Positions 25,398 to 33,223 of a stretch of DNA of 64,000 nucleotides are shown here, piece by piece (position 1 is the first letter of the stretch; each line of letters begins with the position of its first letter). The stretch comes from Chryseobacterium taichungense. Lineage in GTDB: Bacteria; Bacteroidota; Bacteroidia; Flavobacteriales; Weeksellaceae. The notes beneath the pieces are model-generated. The model saw nothing but the letters and a program-made list of their open reading frames with translations. It ran no database searches and was not told the DNA's origin. The DNA is taken from positions 62,001 to 126,000 of the forward strand of contig NZ_FOBV01000007.1 of NCBI RefSeq assembly GCF_900109935.1, read 5' to 3'. The position numbers and the translations under genes are program-made.

Positions 25398-26554
25398 TTT
25401 TTAACGCAACGTGCGCAAGGAAATAGGCAATCATCATTCATAGTTCGTTCGCAAGGGTGTTGCACTCAGCAAATGATAACAATGTATTATCCTAAGCATT
25501 TGCTGAATAGAACGCCTTCGCACCGAAAAATATGCTCGCTGTTATTCAATAAAAACCCTTGCGCTACTTGTGTTAAAAATCCGCGCGCCCCAATTTTTAG
25601 CGCAAGGTTCGCAAAGAAATGGGTAATCATCCTGCATAATTCGTTCGCAAGGGCGTTGCACTCAGCAAATGATAGCAATGTATTATACCTAAGCCTTTGC
25701 TGAATAGAATGCCTTAGCACTCAAAATATGCTCACTCGTTATTCAAAAAAAACTTGCGAACTCAGCGGAAAAAATACTCATAATGCATAATTTTAACGCA
25801 ACGTCCACAAAGAACATTAATCAATGATCCCGCAGAAACCCGTTCTCAAAGGCGTTGCACTCAGCAAAAACGTTACGCATACTACACTGCTATCATTAGC
25901 TGAACGAAGTGCCGTTGCGCTCAAAAAATAGCCACAAAATTATTCAACAAATCCCAGCGTCCTTCGCGTAAAAAATACTCATGAGGCATAATTTTTAACG
26001 CAACATGCGCAAAGAAATGGGTAATCATCCTGCATAATTCGTTCGCAAGGGCGTTGCACTCAGCAAATGATAGCAACGTATTATACCTAAGCATTTGTTG
26101 AGTAGAATGCCTTAGTACTCAAAAATATGCTCCCTCGTTATTCAAATAAATTTGCGAACTCAGTGTAAAAAATACTCATGAAGCATAATTTTAACGTAAC
26201 GTCCACAAAGAAAATTAATCATGATCCCGCAGAAATCCGTTCACAAAAGCGTTCTACTCAGCAAAAATGTTACGCATACTACACTGCTATCATTAGCTGA
26301 ACAGAGTGCCTTCGCGCTCAAAAAATATCCTGATTGTTATTCAATAACCCTTGCGAACTCAGCGTTAAAATTACTCATAATGCATAATTTTAACGCAACG
26401 TCCACAAAGAAAATTAATCAATGATCCCGCAAAACCCCGTTCACAAAGGCGTTACGCATAATAAACTGTTATTATTGGCTGAACGAAGTGCCGTTGCGCT
26501 CAAAAAATATGCTCCCTTTTATTCAATAAACCTTTGCGGCCGTTGCGTTAAAAA
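25398..26554. repeat. Array of six ~200-bp noncoding repeats bounded by inverted repeats
   Basis: Units begin with TTTTAACGCAACGT or close variants at 25398, 25594, 25791, 25992, 26189 and 26388, giving lengths of 196, 197, 201, 197, 199 and 167 bp. Two subtypes exist. Type 1 (units 1, 2, 4) has CGCAAAGAAATGGGTAATC. Type 2 (units 3, 5, 6) has CCACAAAGAAAATTAATCA. The whole array is bounded by TTTTTAACGCAACG (25398-25411) and its inverted copy CGTTGCGTTAAAAA (26541-26554). Every unit has an internal stem of the type TCAGCAAATG/CATTTGCTGA. Open frames inside are short and out of register with the repeat. Confidence 0.85.
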
Positions 26555-26606
26555 CAATTAAGACAACTCCATCATAATTTTAAAACAAACTAATCCTATA
26601 ATTATT

Positions 26607-26614
26607 TATATTTG
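26607..26614 (+). promoter_or_regulatory. -7 box for the APC permease gene
   Basis: TATATTTG fits TAnnTTTG, 16 bp before the ATG at 26631. Confidence 0.6.
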
Positions 26615-26630
26615 AAGCCTATACTTCACT

Positions 26631-28043
26631 ATGCAGAAAAAACTAAAACTTTGGGACGCCATTATGCTGGTAATGGGTTCAATGATCGGCAGCGGAATAT
26701 TCATTGTAAGCGCTGATATGATGCGTAACCTCGGATCGGGCTTCTGGCTGATTGTAGTCTGGGTCATCACAGGAATCATGACAGTTGCTGCAGCGATAAG
26801 CTACGGTGAGCTCTCAGCTTTATTTCCTAAAGCAGGCGGACAATACACTTATCTCAAAGAAATCTTCGGCAGAAAGATGGGATTTTTGTACGGATGGGGA
26901 CTTTTTACAGTAATCCAGACCGGAACGATTGCTGCAGTAGCTATGGCTTTCGGTAAATTTACCGCCTATCTGGTTCCGTCATTAAATGATGCAGCTCCTA
27001 TTTTTCAAAGTGGTGAATTTAAAATCACATGGATCCAGATACTGGCCATCGCGATCATCCTCTTGCTTACTTACATTAACACAAGAGGAGTGGAAAGTGG
27101 TAAATTGCTTCAGAACATTTTTACGGGATCAAAGATCATTGCGTTGTTGGGACTTATTGCGGCAGGATTTATTCTGGTAGACATTTCTCATCTTGCTGAA
27201 AATTTCAGCTTCGGATACGAATCTTTCAATAATCTTAAAAAAGATATTTTTGGTAATTTCCTGAAAGAAGGCTGGGAACCTATTGGTGGAATGACCCTTT
27301 TAGGTGGAATTGCCGCAGCGATGGTAGGCTCGGTATTCAGTTCCGTAGCATGGGAAAGCGTAACCTTTGTATCGGGAGAAATCGAAAATCCGAAAAAGAA
27401 TGTGGTGAAATCAATGATCTACGGAACAACAGCCGTGATGATTCTTTATATTGCCGTTAATTATGTATATCTGAATGCGCTCGACAGAGACTCCATTGCC
27501 TTCGCAGAAAATGACAGGGTAGCCGTTGCCGCTTCACATTTCATTTTTGGAAGCGCCGGAACCGTTATCATTGCTATTCTTGTGATGGTTTCCACGTTTG
27601 GATGTAACAACGGACTGATCCTGGCCGGAGCAAGAGTTTTCCAGACCATGGCGAAAGACGGGATGTTCTTCAGACAGGCCGAAAAGAACAATAAAAATGA
27701 TGTTCCTGAAAATGCGCTTTGGATGCAGGGAATCTGGGCTTCGCTGTTATGTCTTAGCGGGCAGTACGGAAACCTTCTCGATATGATTTCCTTTGTCATT
27801 GTTTTATTCTATATGATTACCGTTTTCGGGGTTATTTATTTAAGGTTTAAAAAGCCTGATCTGGAAAGGCCTTACAAAACATGGCTGTATCCTGTTACGC
27901 CTGTTATCTATTTATTAATAGGAACGGTCTTCTGTATTTTACTGCTGATCTACAAACAACAGTACACATGGCCGGGCTTTGTGTTGGTGTTGCTCGGACT
28001 TCCGGTGTACTATTTTATCAACAGGAAAAATCCGCAGCCGTAA
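26631..28043 (+). CDS. APC-superfamily amino acid permease
   Basis: 470 residues with about 12 membrane segments. The TM1 motif VMGSMIGSGIFIVSADM is typical of the APC family (LAT/cationic-type), and SVAWESVTFVSGEIENPKKN is the conserved TM6-TM7 region. The protein ends in a short polar tail. It is likely a secondary amino-acid transporter or exchanger of the inner membrane; the substrate cannot be specified. Codon use looks slightly more GC-rich than neighbours. It begins 77 bp after the repeat array. Confidence 0.88.
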   Translation: MQKKLKLWDAIMLVMGSMIGSGIFIVSADMMRNLGSGFWLIVVWVITGIMTVAAAISYGELSALFPKAGGQYTYLKEIFGRKMGFLYGWGLFTVIQTGTIAAVAMAFGKFTAYLVPSLNDAAPIFQSGEFKITWIQILAIAIILLLTYINTRGVESGKLLQNIFTGSKIIALLGLIAAGFILVDISHLAENFSFGYESFNNLKKDIFGNFLKEGWEPIGGMTLLGGIAAAMVGSVFSSVAWESVTFVSGEIENPKKNVVKSMIYGTTAVMILYIAVNYVYLNALDRDSIAFAENDRVAVAASHFIFGSAGTVIIAILVMVSTFGCNNGLILAGARVFQTMAKDGMFFRQAEKNNKNDVPENALWMQGIWASLLCLSGQYGNLLDMISFVIVLFYMITVFGVIYLRFKKPDLERPYKTWLYPVTPVIYLLIGTVFCILLLIYKQQYTWPGFVLVLLGLPVYYFINRKNPQP

Positions 28044-28154
28044 TCCCGTTATGATTCCCAATATGGAGTAAATCATCCTTTATTTAACCCATCGTTTTCG
28101 GAGGTAATAGGTAAAGTTTAAATCCAAAAACAACATCTTACTTGCAAGTCTTTC

Positions 28155-28242
28155 AACTCCTGCGCAAGAGTTGACAAAAACCTAAGCAAGAGTTGCTCAA
28201 CTCCTAAGCAAGAGTTGGTGAACTCCTGCGCAGGAGTTTGAC
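28155..28242. repeat. Four tandem 22-bp palindromic repeats
   Basis: Copies start at 28155, 28177, 28199 and 28221, exactly 22 bp apart. Each contains AACTCCTNNGCAAGAGTT or a variant; the fourth, AACTCCTGCGCAGGAGTT, is a perfect 18-bp palindrome. The second copy has lost the first part of its left arm. They lie between the APC permease and the structured repeat. Confidence 0.75.
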
Positions 28243-28311
28243 GGATCATAAGCAGGCATTAAAAAAGAAAGAGTACGGCCTGGGATTTCTGCCGTGAAGG
28301 ATTTATTTTTT

Positions 28312-28410
28312 CAGGAGCTTAATCTTGCTTTCCGCTGTATCTTTTGGGTTGCAGCCTCTGCTTCGCTCCGGCCGCAACCCAAAAGGATGCCGCTGCAATC
28401 AAGGCTAGGG
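28312..28410. repeat. Structured GC-rich repeat, copy 2
   Basis: Ends match copy 1 at 5187-5312. A central 12-bp perfect stem CTTTTGGGTTGC (28341-28352) pairs with GCAACCCAAAAG (28374-28385) across a 21-nt apical region. TTCCGCT and GCCGCT flank the stem on each side. No open frame. Confidence 0.7.
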
Positions 28411-28484
28411 TATTGGTGGGTACTATTAATAGAAGACATAAATTATTGATAGCAAATAAAATTGATATAAGCAGATTTACCAAT

Positions 28485-28529
28485 ACTTATTATCTATAAG
28501 TCCATCGCCTTATATTTTTTGTATATAAG
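28485..28529 (+). promoter_or_regulatory. Two palindromic operator candidates upstream of the satD-like gene
   Basis: ACTTAT-N5-ATAAGT (28485-28501) and CTTATAT-N7-ATATAAG (28509-28529) share the half-site CTTAT. The second overlaps the putative -33 element TTTG (28518-28521). Confidence 0.5.
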
Positions 28530-28539
28530 TAATTATGCT

Positions 28540-28547
28540 TATATTTG
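28540..28547 (+). promoter_or_regulatory. -7 box of the satD-like gene
   Basis: TATATTTG with TTTG 18 bp upstream (28518-28521) is a full Bacteroidota promoter. The ATG at 28552 is only 4 bp past the box, so a leaderless transcript is likely. Confidence 0.65.
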
Positions 28548-28551
28548 CAGA

Positions 28552-29157
28552 ATGATAGCGGTCATTACCGGAGACATTATAAATTCACAACAAGCAGATA
28601 CGGAAGTTTGGATCACCAAACTTAAAAATCTTCTCGAAAACTGGGGAAGCGCTCCCCATACATGGGAAATCTACAGAGGAGATGAGTTTCAGTTTAAATG
28701 CAATATCGACGAAGTATTCTGGCGTTTCTTAGCCATAAAATCATTAATCAAAAGCCAGGAAAATCTGGATGTAAGAATGGGCATCGGTATCGGTGAAGAA
28801 AATTTCTCTTCCGATAAGATCACGGAATCCAACGGAACGGCGTATGTTCATTCCGGAAGACTTCTCAACGATCTTAAAAATGACGGCCACACGGTATCTG
28901 TAAAAACCTCAAATGATTCTGTAGACCGGGATCTTAACATTTTACTGAAATGGTCATCTAAAGATTTTGACAACTGGACGATGGCGACGGCAGAGATCAT
29001 TCACGAAATGATTATGAATAAGGAAATCACGCAGGAAGACCTTGCGAAAAAGTTTGCGATCTCACAGTCCTCGGTAAGCCAGAGACTGAAGCGTGCCAAC
29101 TACGAATTAATAGTGGAAACCAATCAGTACTTCAAAAAGAAAATTTCAGAACTCTAA
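28552..29157 (+). CDS. SatD-like protein with C-terminal helix-turn-helix
   Basis: 201 residues from ATG 28552. The N-terminal part (MIAVITGDIINSQ, then EIYRGDEFQFKC and VRMGIGIGEE) resembles the SatD family, which has a nucleotide-cyclase-like fold. The C-terminal 60 residues contain a helix-turn-helix (TQEDLAKKFAISQSSVSQRLKR). The upstream ATG at 28519 is rejected because it lies in the promoter. It is a candidate regulator controlling itself and the next gene, which starts 2 bp after its stop. The effector is unknown. Confidence 0.75.
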   Translation: MIAVITGDIINSQQADTEVWITKLKNLLENWGSAPHTWEIYRGDEFQFKCNIDEVFWRFLAIKSLIKSQENLDVRMGIGIGEENFSSDKITESNGTAYVHSGRLLNDLKNDGHTVSVKTSNDSVDRDLNILLKWSSKDFDNWTMATAEIIHEMIMNKEITQEDLAKKFAISQSSVSQRLKRANYELIVETNQYFKKKISEL

Positions 29158-29159
29158 GC

Positions 29160-29855
29160 ATGATTTTTATTAAACTCATATTGGCACATTTACTTGGAGA
29201 TTTTATTCTTCAGCCAGATTCATGGGTTGCAGACAAAGAAAGCAAAAAACTGAAAAGCGTGTATCTGTACATTCACGTACTGATCCATACCGTTCTAAGT
29301 CTGATCTTTCTTTGGGATATTCAACTTTGGTGGGTAGCCGTTTTAGTAGGCGTTTCCCATTTTATTATTGATGCCGCAAAATTGAGCTTTCAAACCATTC
29401 AGAATAAGAAAAGCTGGTTTTTTGTTGATCAGGTTTTGCATGTATTGGTTATTGCAGGAATCTCTTTTTATTATAATGAGTTCAACTTTAATTTTCTGAA
29501 AGATATTAATATATTAAAAATAGTAGGAGCAGCTTTGTTTTTGACGACGCCTGCATCCGTAATCATCAGGATATTGCTGTCATCCTGGACACCCGCTCCG
29601 GAAACAGCCGGTAATATCCAGACCGAATCACTATCAGATGCAGGTAAATATATAGGAATTCTGGAACGTCTTCTTGTGTTTACTTTCATAATGGTAGGAC
29701 ATTGGGAAGGAGTAGGTTTTATGGTTGCTGCAAAATCGGTTTTCAGATTCAGCGATCTTGCACAGGCCAAGCAAAGAAAGCTCACGGAATATGTACTCAT
29801 CGGTACGCTCCTCAGCTTCGGAATGGCAGTTTTAACGGGAATAGTAATCAAATAA
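29160..29855 (+). CDS. DUF3307 membrane protein
   Basis: 231 residues. The first 120 residues match DUF3307 ([30 protein letters not shown]), with about seven hydrophobic segments in all. DUF3307 genes often accompany SatD-like regulators, as here with a 2-bp gap, so the two probably act together. The function is unknown. purC begins 28 bp downstream, so the pair may share a transcript with purine genes. Confidence 0.85.
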   Translation: MIFIKLILAHLLGDFILQPDSWVADKESKKLKSVYLYIHVLIHTVLSLIFLWDIQLWWVAVLVGVSHFIIDAAKLSFQTIQNKKSWFFVDQVLHVLVIAGISFYYNEFNFNFLKDINILKIVGAALFLTTPASVIIRILLSSWTPAPETAGNIQTESLSDAGKYIGILERLLVFTFIMVGHWEGVGFMVAAKSVFRFSDLAQAKQRKLTEYVLIGTLLSFGMAVLTGIVIK

Positions 29856-29883
29856 ATATAAATCTAATAAAGACAATTTAGAA

Positions 29884-30603
29884 ATGGAAAAGAAAGAAAT
29901 GTTGTACGAAGGTAAGGCAAAACAAGTATTTGCAACCGACAATCCTGATCAGGTAATCGTACGTTTCAAAGACGATGCTACTGCATTTAATGCTCAGAAA
30001 AGAGGATCTGTAGATCTTAAAGGAGAAATGAACAATGCGATCACGACTCTTATTTTTGAATATTTAAATGAAAAAGGGATCAAAACTCATTTCATTAAAC
30101 AATTGAACGAAAGAGAGCAGCTGGTAAGAAAAGTATCAATCATTCCTTTGGAAATGGTGGTAAGAAACTATTCTGCCGGAAGTATGGCTCAAAGATTAGG
30201 AGTAGAAGAAGGAATCAAATCTCCGGTTACCATCTTCGATATCTGCTATAAGAAAGATGAGTTGGGAGATCCGCTTATCAACGATCACCATGCAGTTTTC
30301 TTAGGTGCAGCTACATATGAAGAACTTGATGAAATGTATGAACTGACTTCAGACATCAACGAAATCCTGATTGATCTTTTCGACAAAATGAATATCATCT
30401 TGGTTGATTTTAAAATAGAATTAGGAAAAACTTCAGACGGCGAAATTATCTTAGCAGATGAGATCTCTCCAGACACTTGCAGACTTTGGGACAAAGATAC
30501 GATGAAGAAGCTGGACAAAGACAGATTCAGAAGAGATCTTGGCGAAGTTACTGAAGCGTATGTGGAGATCTACAACAGATTGAAACAAGCTTTAGGTAAA
30601 TAA
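29884..30603 (+). CDS. purC: SAICAR synthetase
   Basis: 239 residues. Joins aspartate to CAIR in an ATP-dependent step of de novo purine synthesis. Diagnostic motifs are the start [23 protein letters not shown] (about 88-99) and [14 protein letters not shown] (about 191-204). The start at 29884 is preceded by an AG-rich segment. It is followed by purF after 120 bp that includes a self-complementary repeat. Confidence 0.95.
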   Translation: MEKKEMLYEGKAKQVFATDNPDQVIVRFKDDATAFNAQKRGSVDLKGEMNNAITTLIFEYLNEKGIKTHFIKQLNEREQLVRKVSIIPLEMVVRNYSAGSMAQRLGVEEGIKSPVTIFDICYKKDELGDPLINDHHAVFLGAATYEELDEMYELTSDINEILIDLFDKMNIILVDFKIELGKTSDGEIILADEISPDTCRLWDKDTMKKLDKDRFRRDLGEVTEAYVEIYNRLKQALGK

Positions 30604-30712
30604 TTATAGGCTAGAAGCCAGAAGTTCGATGCTGGAAGTTTATCGGCAAAAAAAGGAGTTTAGTTGTAAACTTCAGACTTCAAGCTCCCAGCTTCCATCA
30701 TCAAAATTTAGA
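30604..30712. repeat. Self-complementary repeat between purC and purF, GAAGCTGG family
   Basis: GCTAGAAGCCAGAAGTTCGA followed by GCTGGAAGTTTATCGGC pairs with TAAACTTCAGACTTCAAGCT and CCCAGCTTCCATCATC. The segment GCTGGAAGTTTATCGGC (30631-30647) recurs with one difference at 40980-40996. Confidence 0.6.
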
Positions 30713-30722
30713 AAAAATAGAA

Positions 30723-32222
30723 ATGAAAAGTTTAGACATTCATAAAAGTGAATATTTAAAACAATTTGAAACACAAACCTACGGAAGAAATCTTTTCAGA
30801 ACGCAGGAAGAAGAAAGACTGGACGCCCCGAATGAGGAGTGCGGTATCTTCGGAATGTATTCTGATAACGATCTTGATACGTTTTCACTTTCACAGTTCG
30901 GGCTTTTTGCATTACAGCACAGAGGCCAGGAAGCATGTGGTATTTCTGTTTTGAAAAACGGAAAAATTACCAATATGAAAGATGAGGGTCTCGTTTTGGA
31001 TGTTTATAAAGAGATCCCGGATCCTGAAACTTTTATGGGAAATTCTGCCATCGGGCATACCCGCTATACGACAGCAGGAGATAAGAAGAAATATAACTTC
31101 CAGCCTTTCTTTGCGAAGAATGAATATGATCAGATTATTCTTTCGATAGCACACAACGGTAATCTTACCAATGCAAAAGAGCTGAAGGCAGAACTGGAAG
31201 CGGAAGGAGTGGTTTTCAGGGCAACATCCGATTCTGAGGTGATCTTAAGACTCATCCAGAAAAATCTTGATTTGGGTCTTCGTGGCGCTATCAAGATGAC
31301 CATGGAGAAGATCAAGGGAGCGTATTCGGTTGTAGGAATGACGAGAAATAAATTCTTTGCTTTCAGAGATTTCAACGGAATCAGACCTCTTGTGTTGGGA
31401 GCAATAGATGAAAAATCTTATGTTGTTGCATCAGAGTCTGTAGCATTGGACGCAGTAGGCGCCCAGTACGTTCGTGATATTTTGCCGGGGGAAATCGTTT
31501 ATACCAACGAAAATGAGCCGGGAAAACTTCATTCATACATGGCTGATGAAGAAAAAGGAAAACAAAGAATCTGTTCATTCGAATACATTTACTTTGCAAG
31601 ACCGGATTCTTCGCTTGAAAATATCAATGTCTACGAAATCAGAGAAAAATCAGGAGAAAAAATCTGGCATCAGGCTCCGGTAGAAGCAGATGTGGTTATT
31701 GGAGTTCCTGACTCGGGAGTTCCTGCTGCAATTGGTTTTGCCAAAGCTTCGGGAATACCTTTCCGTCCTGTTTTAATCAAGAACAGATATATCGGAAGAA
31801 GCTTTATTGTTCCTACTCAGGAAATGAGAGAAAGAGTAGTAAATCTTAAGCTGAATCCTATTATTTCAGAGATTAAGGACAAAAGAGTTGTTATCATTGA
31901 TGATTCTATCGTTCGTGGTACTACTTCCAAGAGACTGGTTAAGATTTTAAAGGATGCCGGTGTTAAAGAAATACATTTCAGAAGTGTTTCTCCACCGATC
32001 ATTGCGCCTTGTTATCTTGGAATTGATACGCCTTCCAAAGACGATCTTATTTCTGCCAATATGACGACAGCAGAACTCAGAGATTATTTGGGTGTCGATT
32101 CATTAGAGTTTTTAAGTGTTGAAAACTTAAAAGAGATTTTAGGCTCTGCCAATCACTGTTTCGGATGTTTCACAGAACAATATCCTGTAGGAAAAGGCGA
32201 AGAGATTGAGTTATTCAATTAA
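30723..32222 (+). CDS. purF: Amidophosphoribosyltransferase
   Basis: 499 residues; catalyses the first committed step of purine synthesis. It is an N-terminal-nucleophile glutaminase: Cys40 in EECGIFG must be exposed by removal of a 39-residue propeptide, longer than the 11 residues of the Bacillus enzyme. The PRPP site is VVIIDDSIVRGTTSKR (about 383-398). A NHCFGCF motif near the end may bind an Fe-S cluster, as in Bacillus-type enzymes. It follows purC, as expected, and ends at a strong terminator. Confidence 0.95.
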   Translation: MKSLDIHKSEYLKQFETQTYGRNLFRTQEEERLDAPNEECGIFGMYSDNDLDTFSLSQFGLFALQHRGQEACGISVLKNGKITNMKDEGLVLDVYKEIPDPETFMGNSAIGHTRYTTAGDKKKYNFQPFFAKNEYDQIILSIAHNGNLTNAKELKAELEAEGVVFRATSDSEVILRLIQKNLDLGLRGAIKMTMEKIKGAYSVVGMTRNKFFAFRDFNGIRPLVLGAIDEKSYVVASESVALDAVGAQYVRDILPGEIVYTNENEPGKLHSYMADEEKGKQRICSFEYIYFARPDSSLENINVYEIREKSGEKIWHQAPVEADVVIGVPDSGVPAAIGFAKASGIPFRPVLIKNRYIGRSFIVPTQEMRERVVNLKLNPIISEIKDKRVVIIDDSIVRGTTSKRLVKILKDAGVKEIHFRSVSPPIIAPCYLGIDTPSKDDLISANMTTAELRDYLGVDSLEFLSVENLKEILGSANHCFGCFTEQYPVGKGEEIELFN

Positions 32223-32244
32223 AATAATAACTTTTAAATAAGTC

Positions 32245-32283
32245 AAAAGGTCAGGTTTCATTATAAAACCTGACCTTTTTCGT
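32245..32283. terminator. Strong terminator after purF
   Basis: A 14-bp perfect stem AAAAGGTCAGGTTT/AAACCTGACCTTTT with a CATTATA loop. A- and T-runs on both sides make it bidirectional, serving the converging porin gene too. Confidence 0.88.
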
Positions 32284-32307
32284 ATTGAAATCAAAATTGT
32301 TTAATTC

Positions 32308-32952
32308 CTAGAATTTAAATGCTAAACCAACTTGGAAAAGGTTGTTTCTGATAGCATCAGAGTTACTTGGTCTGTCTTTAGCGATATCAGTAAGACCTGC
32401 TACGTATCTTGCTGTGATACCAATATTATCTGTAAAGTAATATCCTGCACCAAGACCGATACCGAAGTTAAATTTGTTTAAGCTGTCTTTGTAGTCTCCA
32501 GATTCATTAATTGTATTGTTATCTGTTTCATTCTTTAATTTATTCTTTGCATTAACCATGAAACCAAATTCAGGACCTGCCTCTACATAAAGATTTGGAA
32601 TGATGTTATATTGTAACATTACCGGAACAGTAATGTAATCTAAATGTCTTGCACTAGAATAACGTGTTCCTGCGATAGTTTGGTCATATTTATCTCCATA
32701 TTGAGAGTATAAAACCTCCGGCTGAACACTGAAAGAAGTAGCTACCGGAATGTTTGCAAATACACCTGCATTAAAACCAATTTTAGATCCCTGATCATCT
32801 AATCCGCTTTCATTTGTTAGGGAAGATACGTTCATACCTGCTTTAATACCAAATGCTACAGGGGAAGCAGATGAGGTAGAAGTGGTTGTTGTAGTCTGAG
32901 CAAATGCTAATGAACCAGCTGTAAGAGCGATTCCTAAGATTAACTTTTTCAT
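32308..32952 (-). CDS. Porin-family outer-membrane beta-barrel protein
   Basis: 214 residues with a Sec signal peptide ending near LAFAQ (residue 19). A Thr/Ser-rich linker is followed by the barrel: FGIKAGMNVSSL, YSQYGDKY, YITVPVMLQYNIIPNLYVEAGP, FGIGLGAGYYF, and terminal LFQVGLAFKF with a C-terminal Phe. It matches the PF13568-like small barrels common in Bacteroidota. Possibly a minor porin or structural OMP. It is monocistronic. Confidence 0.85.
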   Translation of the reverse strand: MKKLILGIALTAGSLAFAQTTTTTSTSSASPVAFGIKAGMNVSSLTNESGLDDQGSKIGFNAGVFANIPVATSFSVQPEVLYSQYGDKYDQTIAGTRYSSARHLDYITVPVMLQYNIIPNLYVEAGPEFGFMVNAKNKLKNETDNNTINESGDYKDSLNKFNFGIGLGAGYYFTDNIGITARYVAGLTDIAKDRPSNSDAIRNNLFQVGLAFKF

Positions 32953-33000
32953 AACTTTAATTTTAATAATTTACTTTTTCTAATTTTAAATTTTACTACT

Positions 33001-33016
33001 GTCAAACTCATTTGAC
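33001..33016. repeat. Short inverted repeat upstream of the porin gene
   Basis: GTCAAA-CTCA-TTTGAC, about 50 bp before the porin start. A related TTGACA-ATTT-TGTCAA lies at 33168-33183. These may be operators or leader hairpins of the porin mRNA. Confidence 0.4.
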
Positions 33017-33223
33017 GGGGAGTATCTTTCAAATTGCTTGCCAAAAAAATAAAGCATGATAAAAGTCAGTATAAAAAGCCCTACTTTATAGAATACTGAA
33101 TTTTTTATTTGTTTGATAATTAAATATTTATATAATTATTTGAACAAGCGTTTAGAAATAATCTAAATTGACAATTTTGTCAAAAAAGTGAATTTTAAAG
33201 TAAATTTTTAATTAAAATTACAG

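Noticed and set aside
25473..26424. Short reading frames inside the repeat array
   Set aside because: They begin at different unit positions and strands, and their products resemble no family; a conserved protein would keep the same frame in each unit.
25398..26554. CRISPR array
   Set aside because: Units are about 200 bp with diverged sequence throughout and no short identical repeats with unique spacers; no cas genes are near.
29856..29883. Purine riboswitch before purC
   Set aside because: Only 28 bp separates purC from the previous gene, too little for an aptamer.
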